Part shown: positions 41,799 through 47,509 of the stretch, piece after piece | Numbering within the stretch: the first letter of the stretch is position 1 | Layout: each line of letters starts with the position of its first letter | Assembly: GCA_002721365.1 (NCBI GenBank) | Contig: PBKC01000026.1 | Location: forward strand, 1 to 47,509 | Length of the DNA: 47,509 bases | Origin: Rhodospirillaceae bacterium | GTDB lineage: Bacteria > Pseudomonadota > Alphaproteobacteria > GCA-2721365 | Direction of reading: 5' to 3' | Position numbers and translations under genes: made by a program | Notes under the pieces: model-generated | Databases searched by the model: none | What the model was told of the DNA's origin: nothing | Seen by the model: the letters and a program-made list of their open reading frames with translations, nothing else

Positions 41799-43262
41799 GT
41801 GGACCCGGTCGCCGCCCTGCTGGGCCGGGCGGGAGATCGTCCCGAGGACCCGGCCGTCGTACAGGGTGGGCTCACCGTCACTTATGGCGCTTTCGCCGAG
41901 CGCGTCATGTGGCTGGCCGGTGCCTTCGCCCGAGCGGGCGAGGCGCCGAAGGTGCTGATCGACCTGCCGCAGGGGGCCGATGCCTATGCCGCGATGTTCG
42001 CCGCGCTGATGGCTGGTGGCACCTATTGCCCCGTCAACCGCGAGGCCCCGGCGGCAGCGCAGGAGCGCGTGTTCCGCGCCTTCGCGCCGTCGGTCGTCGC
42101 GACCGATGCCGCCACCGGCCGGCGGCCGTGGATGGAGGGGGCGGTGCTGGTGGACGTCGCCGGCTGCGACGCCTCGCCGTTGCCTGCGCCGCGCGAACCG
42201 GCTGAGGCCGCCTATGTGATGTTCACCTCCGGCTCGACCGGGATTCCCAAGGGCGTGGTCGTGCCGTCGGCCGGCCTCGCCCATTACTGCGACTGGGCGG
42301 CGGCGTTCGAAGCGGGCCCCGGCGACCGCTGGTCGCAGCATCCGAACATCGCCTTCGACCTCAGCGTCCTCGACATCTACGGCGCGCTCACACGCGGAGC
42401 GAGCCTGCACCCGCCGGCGGGCCCCGCCGATCGGCTGATGCCTGGTGCGCTCGCCCGGCGCGAGCGGCTCACGATCTGGAACTCGGTCCCGACCGCAATC
42501 GACCTCGTCGTCGAAGCCCGGCAGGCGACGGCGGAAACCTTCGCCTCGGTGCGCATGGCGTCGTTCTGCGGGGAGCCGCTGCGGGGCCGGCATCTTCGCG
42601 CGCTGTTCGAGGCCCGGCCGGACATGCGCGTCCAGAACACCTATGGCCCCACCGAGGCCACCGTCTCCTGCACCGAGGTCGCCCTCGATGCCGCGGATTT
42701 CGAGGCGCTGTGCCGGCCGGTCGCGAGCCTCGGCGCCGCCATCCCCGGGATGGAGCTTCATCTGATCGATGGGCCGGACGCGGACCACGGTGAGATCGCC
42801 ATCGCCGGTCCCCAGGTCGCGCTCGGCTATCTCGGCGACCCCGCCCGCACGGCGCGGAGCTTTCCCGTGGTCGATCTACCCGACGGACGCAGGCTCCGGG
42901 TTTACCGCACCGGCGATCTGGCGCGGCGGGAGGAAGGACTGCTCTATTTCGAAGGCCGGGCCGACCGTCAGGTGAAGATCACCGGCCACCGCATCGAGCT
43001 CGGCGAGATCGATGCCGCTGTCGAGCGGCTGAGCGGTGCTCCGGCCGCGAGCGTGGTGGTGAACGACCGCATCGTCACCTTCCTGGCGACGGCCGAGGGC
43101 GCCGACTCTGCGGCGCTGAGGGCGCGCCTTCGCGACGCGTTGCCGGCCTATGCGGTCCCGACGTCGATCGTTCCGCTGGCCGAATTCCCACGGACGCCCA
43201 ACGACAAGGTCGATTTCGAGGCTCTGACGGCGATGGCGGGACGGGGTCATGCCGCGGCCTGA
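41799..43262 (+). CDS. Amino-acid/acyl adenylating enzyme, DltA-like stand-alone A domain
   Basis: An AMP-forming ligase of 487 residues, the size of D-alanyl carrier protein ligase DltA. Adenylation core motifs are all visible: A3 MFTSGSTGIPKGVV (about 142-155), A4-like AFDLSVLDIYGALTRG, A5 NTYGPTEATVSCTE, A7 YRTGDLARRE, A8 GRADRQVKITGHRIELGEID, and the C-terminal catalytic Lys in RTPNDKVDF. Start is GTG at 41799, two bases after the methyltransferase stop. The last 14 bases overlap the acyl carrier protein gene, so substrate loading onto that carrier is the obvious reaction. FDLSVLDIY recalls DltA, suggesting a small amino acid, but this specificity reading is weak. No DltB/DltD homologue is present. 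Confidence 0.88.
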   Translation: MDPVAALLGRAGDRPEDPAVVQGGLTVTYGAFAERVMWLAGAFARAGEAPKVLIDLPQGADAYAAMFAALMAGGTYCPVNREAPAAAQERVFRAFAPSVVATDAATGRRPWMEGAVLVDVAGCDASPLPAPREPAEAAYVMFTSGSTGIPKGVVVPSAGLAHYCDWAAAFEAGPGDRWSQHPNIAFDLSVLDIYGALTRGASLHPPAGPADRLMPGALARRERLTIWNSVPTAIDLVVEARQATAETFASVRMASFCGEPLRGRHLRALFEARPDMRVQNTYGPTEATVSCTEVALDAADFEALCRPVASLGAAIPGMELHLIDGPDADHGEIAIAGPQVALGYLGDPARTARSFPVVDLPDGRRLRVYRTGDLARREEGLLYFEGRADRQVKITGHRIELGEIDAAVERLSGAPAASVVVNDRIVTFLATAEGADSAALRARLRDALPAYAVPTSIVPLAEFPRTPNDKVDFEALTAMAGRGHAAA

Positions 43263-43482
43263 CCCTTACGCCCTGGTCGCCGCGGCCCTGGAATGCCCGC
43301 TGGATGCGCTGGACGCCGACAGCGGGCTCGACCGAGAGCCGGCGGCGTGGGACAGCATGGCGCACCTTCGGGTCATGCTGGCGCTCGAAGAGGTCTACGG
43401 GATCGTTATCGACGACGAGACCATCGAACGCTACGCGCGGATGGCGGCGATCCTCGACCTCCACGCCGCCGCCCGCCCATAA
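43249..43482 (+). CDS. Acyl/peptidyl carrier protein
   Basis: A small carrier protein of 77 residues. The phosphopantetheine-attachment Ser is in AWDSMAHLRVMLALEEVYG (pattern DSM/DSL at about Ser39). Helical acidic composition and length match ACP/PCP domains, and ETIERYARMAAILDL forms the last helix. The start overlaps the end of the adenylating-enzyme gene. Likely loaded by that enzyme and used to transfer an acyl or aminoacyl group to a sugar intermediate. A phosphopantetheinyl transferase must be encoded elsewhere. Last gene of the locus. Confidence 0.88.
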   Translation: MPRPDPYALVAAALECPLDALDADSGLDREPAAWDSMAHLRVMLALEEVYGIVIDDETIERYARMAAILDLHAAARP

Positions 43483-43513
43483 GAAAAGGGCGGCGGCCTT
43501 GCGGCCGCCGCCC
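43482..43513 (-). terminator. Bidirectional-type terminator between the carrier protein and PRC-barrel genes
   Basis: A perfect 11-base stem (43488-43498 and 43503-43513) with a four-base loop is followed on the minus strand by TTTTCTT, so it efficiently ends the PRC-barrel message. The stem may also slow transcription arriving from the sugar locus, but no T tract follows on the plus strand. Confidence 0.75.
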
Positions 43514-43536
43514 GATCCTTCGTTCGAACGTCGCTT

Positions 43537-44934
43537 CTACTGAAGCATCACGTCGCGGACGCGCTGATCCTCGGTAACCTCGAGGTAGTCGTCCTCATTG
43601 TAGTCGGGGAACTGCTCGAGCTGCTCCTCGGTGATGCCGCCCTTGAGCAGGACCTGGTCCTCGGAAATCAGCGTGAGCTGATCCAGTGGGATCGCGACTT
43701 CCTTGTCGCCGATACCCAGGATGCCGCCGAACTCGATGATCGCGTAGGCGGTGTTGTCGCCGCGGCCGATCACCACGTCCTCGACATCGCCGATGTCCTC
43801 GCCATTGGCGTCGACCACGTCACGGTCGGTCAGCTCGTCCGCGCGCAGCCCGTAGATCGGGTTGTCGTCCAGCGGCTTCGAAGCCATGGCGCTCTGCTTG
43901 CCGTTGGTGGCAGGAGCCGTCTCGTCCATGGTTTCGTCCACGGCCGCGGTGTCCGCCGGGGCGACCGCGTTGCTGTCGGCGGTGACGTCGGCGTTCATGT
44001 CGGTGTCGATGTCGGTCCCAGCGGCCGTATCCATCTCGGGATCGGTCGCGGTCCCGGCGGCGACGTCCATGTCCTCGTCGACGCTGGTGTCGATATCGGA
44101 GCCGACAGCCGCGTCGGCGGTCTCGTCCTCGCTCAGATTGAGGTCGAGGGCGCTGTCGTTCTCGATATCGCTGTTGGCGGCGATATCCGTGGCCGCCATG
44201 TCGTCGGTCGTATCACCGGTCATGGCGAGCTGCTGGCGAACAGGGGTCAGGGCCTCCTGGAGCGACTTACCGGCCTGCTGCCAGTCGCTGTCCTGGATCG
44301 CCGACTTGGCGTCCGAGAGGCTGTCCTCGACATCCTGCCAGTCCGCCTTGGCCTGATCGTCCGCGACGCTGGCGCCGGTGTCGATCTGGCTGAGCGCCTG
44401 GTTGACGGCGTCCAGAGCCTCGTCCTGGTTCTCGTCGGCGACGGCGTCCTTCGCGTCCATGATCGCCGACTGGAGATCACGGGCGGAACGCCGCTCCATG
44501 TCCTGCTTCACCGTGGTGTCCGTGCCGGCCGCCGTCATTTCGGCGTCGGTCGCTTCCATGGTGGCGCCGGTCTCGTCGCTCTTGACCTGCTCGACGGTCA
44601 CCTTCGGCTCGCCCTGCTTGACCTCGACGTTGGGCTCACCCTGCTTGACGGTGACCTCCGGTTCGGCCTGTTTCACCGTGACCTTGGGCTCCGCCTGCTC
44701 GACGGTCACCTTCGGATCGGGAACCTCGACCGTGACCTTCGGTTCCGGGACCTCGACGGTCACTTCCGGTGCCTTGGTTTCGACGTTGACTTCCGGGGCG
44801 CCTGCAGTGGCATCGGCCTGGGCCTGCGGCGCCGTGGTGTTCATCGTGTCGCTGTCCGTGTTCTGGGCGTTGGCCATCCAGACAGGGGTCATGACGGCAA
44901 GAACCGCCGCGACTGCAACTGATGACTTGATCAT
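43537..44934 (-). CDS. Exported PRC-barrel protein with nine-residue tandem repeats
   Basis: A secreted or envelope protein of 465 residues. Signal peptide at about residues 1-23 (ending ANA). Then a P/V/E/K repeat block (47-118, separate entry), a helical segment rich in Asp/Ala/Gln (about 140-245) and a long acidic Asp/Ala/Thr low-complexity linker (about 250-345). The PRC-barrel domain follows near the end (about 355-440: LTDRDVVDANGEDIGDVEDVVIGRGDNTAYAIIEFGGILGIGDKEVAIPLDQL). The strong GGAGG before the ATG supports the start. PRC-barrel domains bind RNA, pigments or other partners in different families; no specific role is known here. It probably has its own promoter in the 44935-45125 gap, which contains a 12-base palindrome. 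Confidence 0.85.
   Translation of the reverse strand: MIKSSVAVAAVLAVMTPVWMANAQNTDSDTMNTTAPQAQADATAGAPEVNVETKAPEVTVEVPEPKVTVEVPDPKVTVEQAEPKVTVKQAEPEVTVKQGEPNVEVKQGEPKVTVEQVKSDETGATMEATDAEMTAAGTDTTVKQDMERRSARDLQSAIMDAKDAVADENQDEALDAVNQALSQIDTGASVADDQAKADWQDVEDSLSDAKSAIQDSDWQQAGKSLQEALTPVRQQLAMTGDTTDDMAATDIAANSDIENDSALDLNLSEDETADAAVGSDIDTSVDEDMDVAAGTATDPEMDTAAGTDIDTDMNADVTADSNAVAPADTAAVDETMDETAPATNGKQSAMASKPLDDNPIYGLRADELTDRDVVDANGEDIGDVEDVVIGRGDNTAYAIIEFGGILGIGDKEVAIPLDQLTLISEDQVLLKGGITEEQLEQFPDYNEDDYLEVTEDQRVRDVMLQ
44581..44796 (-). repeat. Eight in-frame 27-base repeats (nine residues each)
   Basis: Residues 47-118 of the PRC-barrel protein are eight consecutive nine-residue units of the form P(E/K)VTV(E/K)xxx, without gaps: PEVNVETKA, PEVTVEVPE, PKVTVEVPD, PKVTVEQAE, PKVTVKQAE, PEVTVKQGE, PNVEVKQGE, PKVTVEQVK. 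The alternating hydrophobic/charged pattern suggests an extended beta-type spacer. Confidence 0.9.
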
Positions 44935-45088
44935 TCCGAATACCCTCCGTGTACTCTTATGTCCCTCGCAGGCCGTGACTGAGTGCCCGCGAGTTGTTCT
45001 GTTTCGTTGACGGCTTCATGCCGCCCAAAGACACGAGAGAAACATGCAATCCGGATGATCGGTTGCGCGTTTTGCGGTTTTGTCTTGA

Positions 45089-45100
45089 CAGACGCGTCTG
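45089..45100. promoter_or_regulatory. Perfect 12-base palindrome upstream of the PRC-barrel gene
   Basis: CAGACGCGTCTG at 45089-45100 is a complete palindrome in the 191-base gap between the TPR/SPINDLY gene and the PRC-barrel gene, about 160 bases before the latter's start on its strand. It could be an operator. Apart from this and a T-rich stretch nearby, nothing else recognisable was seen in the gap. Confidence 0.3.
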
Positions 45101-45125
45101 GTTAGTCTTTTTTCTCGCCCCTTTC

Positions 45126-47237
45126 CTATCCGGATACTTCACTGGCCGCGCAGACGAGGAATGCCTCGAACTGCCGCACGGAGCGAGTCTGGTCGAACAG
45201 CACCCCCTCCGTGGCCGCAATCCGCTCGCTGACGGCGAGGCGACGGTCGCGATCCGTTCCCAGCCCGACAGCGATCTCGACATAGGCGGCGGCATCCTCG
45301 GCGATGCAGTCCGCGACCCCCATCCGGCGATAGAAGCCATAGGTCAGCCGGCCCCGCAGATAGGGCGAGGGCAGGGTCACCACCGGCGTGCCGGTCGACA
45401 GGCATTCGAGACTGGTCTTCCCGCCCGAGAACACCGGCGTGTCGAGGACGACATCGGCGACACCGAGGAGGCGGACGAAATCCTCCCGGTCGACATGGGG
45501 CAGAAACCGTATCCGGCCCTCGATATCGGGTGCCGTCCGCTCCATCCGGGACAGCAACAGGCGGTTCCAGTGCTCGCGATGGCCGGACAGCAGGTAGAGC
45601 ACGCCCTCCGGGTCGCGGCGCAGGATGTCCGCGTAGATCGCGGCATAAGCCGGATGGTACTTGAACAGGCTCTGGGCGCTGACATAGGCGGTGCGGTCGG
45701 GATCGAGGCCGAGCCGCTCCCTGTCCGCTGCGCGCCAGGTCACCGCTGGTCTGGCATGGCAGAGCAGCAGGTCGTCGAGTTTAGCCAACCGCTCGCTGTA
45801 GGCTGCCTCGGCGCCGGAGTCGGGGTCGAAATCGCGGGCCGAGAGGAAGTAGTCGACATTGGCGACGCCGGTTGTGAACGGGTGGCCCCAAGTGGCGATC
45901 TGCACCGGCGCCATGCGGGCATGGGCGATGAAGTAGGTGGCGGGGTCCATGCCGATGTCGGTGAACAGAAGCGCATCCATTCCCGCCTCGGCGATTGCCG
46001 AACGCGCGGCGGAAAGGTCGCGGGGCAGTGGGATGTAGCGATCGGCGCTGTCGCGAATGGCGGCGTTTACGGCATCGTCGGCCTCACCGACCTGAAACAC
46101 CGTGACCGTGAAGCGTTCCCGGTCGACGGCGGCAATCGTCCCGCGGAACAGATCGCCGATGGTGTGATCCTTGAAGTAGGTCGAAACGAAGCCGAGCCGC
46201 AGGCGCCCGTCCGGATTCGGCACCGTCCTTCGAAGATCCTGGACGAGGGCGGGGCAGGCTTCGCTGAACATTGCGCTTGCCGCCTGCTGGAGGGCGCGGT
46301 CGTTCTCGCCGTGATAGGCGAGATAGAAGTTGGTCCAGTCGCATTCCTTCAGCGGGTCGGCGAGCTTCCATCCCTCGCGCCGGACAGCGGCGATCCCGTC
46401 GGCGAAGCGTGCGCGGGCTGCGACGATCGCGGTCTCCGATTCCGGGATCGGCGGAAGAAGCGTCGCTCGCTTGATGCGGAGACCGGCCTGCGGTCGACCG
46501 ACGAAGGCGGTGTCGAACGCTCCGGCGGCGTCGTCCGTCCGCCCCTCCGCTTCGAGAACCAGGCCCAGGTTATAGTGGCTCTCGGCGCTGTCGGGTGCCG
46601 CCTGAACGGCGCTCGCGAAGCAGGCTTCCGCTTCTCGCAGCCGGCCGGTCTCGCGAAGCAGCGTGCCGAGATTGTTGAGCGCCGCGACCGATTCGGGCCG
46701 TAACTCGATCACCCTGCGATAACTTGTTTCCGCCTCATGCGTCAGGCCCGAGCGGCGGAAATGGTTGCCGAGGTTGAAGTGAGCCTCGGCGAGGTACGGG
46801 TTCAGATCGACCGCTGTCTCGAAGCTCCTGCGTGCGGCCGCTTCATCGCCGAGGGCGTCGCGGATGATGCCGAGATTGCAGTGCGCCTCGGCAAGATAGG
46901 GTTTCCGTCGCAGTGCCGCTTCCAGGCAGGAGGCGGCTTCTTCCAGACGCCCTTGCTGGCGCCGCACCCCGGCGAGATTGAGGAGTCCCTGAACGAGCGC
47001 CGGCTGCTGTTGCAGGGCTTCCTCCAGGACCGCAGCGGCTTCGTCCAGGCGGCCCGCGGCGCGCAGGGCATCGCCCAGATTGCAGTAGACCTCGGTGAAT
47101 TGGGGATTCTCCGCGAGCAGGGCGCGGTAGCCCGCCACGGCTGCCGCGAGATCGCCCGCCCGGTGATGCGCGACCGCCTCCTTGAAGCGCTCGGCCACGG
47201 TCGATCCCGGTCCGGGCGTGGGTTGTTCCGTTGACAC
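45126..47237 (-). CDS. TPR / SPINDLY (O-GlcNAc-transferase-like) glycosyltransferase
   Basis: A protein of 703 residues. Residues ~15-255 are six to seven tetratricopeptide repeats (units such as PQFTEVYCNLGDALRAAGRLDEAAAVLEEAL) for protein docking. Residues ~300-700 are the O-GlcNAc transferase/SPINDLY catalytic domain: LRLGFVSTYFKDHTIGDLFRG, APVQIATWGHPFTTGVANVDYFLSA, and the C-terminal donor site LLGVADVVLDTPVFSGGKTSLECLSTGTPVVTLP. No signal peptide, so cytosolic. In bacteria such proteins can glycosylate flagellin or other proteins, which makes it a candidate transferase for the CMP-sugar made by the upstream locus (inference; the two are separated by the PRC-barrel gene and opposite strands). 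It is divergent from the Sel1 gene across 39 bases. Confidence 0.9.
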   Translation of the reverse strand: MSTEQPTPGPGSTVAERFKEAVAHHRAGDLAAAVAGYRALLAENPQFTEVYCNLGDALRAAGRLDEAAAVLEEALQQQPALVQGLLNLAGVRRQQGRLEEAASCLEAALRRKPYLAEAHCNLGIIRDALGDEAAARRSFETAVDLNPYLAEAHFNLGNHFRRSGLTHEAETSYRRVIELRPESVAALNNLGTLLRETGRLREAEACFASAVQAAPDSAESHYNLGLVLEAEGRTDDAAGAFDTAFVGRPQAGLRIKRATLLPPIPESETAIVAARARFADGIAAVRREGWKLADPLKECDWTNFYLAYHGENDRALQQAASAMFSEACPALVQDLRRTVPNPDGRLRLGFVSTYFKDHTIGDLFRGTIAAVDRERFTVTVFQVGEADDAVNAAIRDSADRYIPLPRDLSAARSAIAEAGMDALLFTDIGMDPATYFIAHARMAPVQIATWGHPFTTGVANVDYFLSARDFDPDSGAEAAYSERLAKLDDLLLCHARPAVTWRAADRERLGLDPDRTAYVSAQSLFKYHPAYAAIYADILRRDPEGVLYLLSGHREHWNRLLLSRMERTAPDIEGRIRFLPHVDREDFVRLLGVADVVLDTPVFSGGKTSLECLSTGTPVVTLPSPYLRGRLTYGFYRRMGVADCIAEDAAAYVEIAVGLGTDRDRRLAVSERIAATEGVLFDQTRSVRQFEAFLVCAASEVSG

Positions 47238-47276
47238 CTTACGATCCTTCTCGCCTCCGCGTTATAGTCCGAGCCG

Positions 47277-47509
47277 ATGCGGTCTGGCGATTCTGCAATA
47301 TCCTTCCTTAGGGCGGCACGGCTGTGCTGCGGGGCTGCCTTCGTCGTTGCCGCCGCACCGGCATGGGCCGGCTTCGCGGAGGGAGTCGCCGCCTACGATC
47401 GCGGCGATTTCGCCGAAGCCATTGCCGAATGGCAGCCGCTGGCCGACACCGGCGACAAGCGCAGCCTTTACAACCTTGCGACGATGTATCGGCTCGGCCG
47501 TGGCGTGGC
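47277..47509 (+). CDS. Exported Sel1-repeat protein (3' end cut by window edge)
   Basis: The visible 77 codons give a signal peptide (about residues 1-32, ending AWA) followed by the start of a Sel1-type TPR-like repeat: FAEGVAAYDRGDFAEAIAEWQPLADTGDKRSLYNLATMYRLGRGV. Sel1 proteins act as adaptors in the periplasm or cytoplasm. The start is the ATG at 47277, the only one upstream of the leader, 39 bases from the divergent TPR/SPINDLY gene. Length and function of the remainder are unknown. Confidence 0.8.
   Translation, partial: MRSGDSAISFLRAARLCCGAAFVVAAAPAWAGFAEGVAAYDRGDFAEAIAEWQPLADTGDKRSLYNLATMYRLGRGV

Noticed and set aside
44581..44796. CRISPR-like array, because of regular repeats.
   Set aside because: The 27-base units are contiguous coding repeats without spacers and lie inside a protein gene.

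Overview
The window is GC-rich DNA with dense, often overlapping genes. The gene content (long PstC/PstA with extra N-terminal segments, PhoR next to pstS, GlnD, MaeB with a PTA-like tail, a fused AmmeMemoRadiSam A/B protein) suggests a free-living alphaproteobacterium, most likely of the Rhodospirillales. That placement rests on recalled protein similarity, not on a search. No rRNA, tRNA, CRISPR array, integrase or transposase was seen.

Layout: 1-5969 is the phosphate regulon on the minus strand (phoR-pstS-pstC-pstA-pstB, cut at the left edge). It has a Pho-box-like triplet before pstS and a strong terminator/attenuator between pstS and pstC. 5991-8285 is maeB. 8399-11078 is mutS broken by a one-base frameshift near position 9230. 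A small putative regulator overlaps its 3' end, followed by an SRPBCC protein and glnD (12390-15170). Then come a methyltransferase/ATP-grasp ligase fusion (15309-17228), a two-component system with two PepSY proteins and a cytochrome b561 (17446-20795), thrH, a DMT exporter and a flavin oxidase (to 24266). The AmmeMemoRadiSam module is at 24439-27083, a periplasmic PQQ-type dehydrogenase with its cytochrome c at 27364-29148, and an EboD-like dehydroquinate-synthase homologue at 29253-30464.

30483-34816 is an amidohydrolase island: three paralogous biuret-hydrolase-like cysteine hydrolases, a cupin and a family-5 solute-binding protein, with no permease. 34893-43482 is a tightly coupled nine-gene surface-sugar locus: AAC(3)-fold acyltransferase, PseG/SpsG-like protein, SpsF-like cytidylyltransferase, pyruvyl transferase, NeuB-like synthase, DUF4910/M28-like protein, methyltransferase, DltA-like adenylating enzyme and acyl carrier protein. 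The best reading is a nonulosonic-acid-type glycan whose sugar receives an acyl or aminoacyl group loaded on a dedicated carrier protein. It is the strongest candidate here for an undescribed system. The right end holds a PRC-barrel envelope protein with a perfectly phased nine-residue repeat, a TPR/SPINDLY O-GlcNAc-transferase-like protein that could be the glycosyltransferase for such a sugar, and the start of a Sel1-repeat protein.

Two families of intergenic palindromic repeats are present: one shared by 24301-24417 and 38647-38762, the other at 15213-15302. Family names come from motifs and recall; no database was searched.
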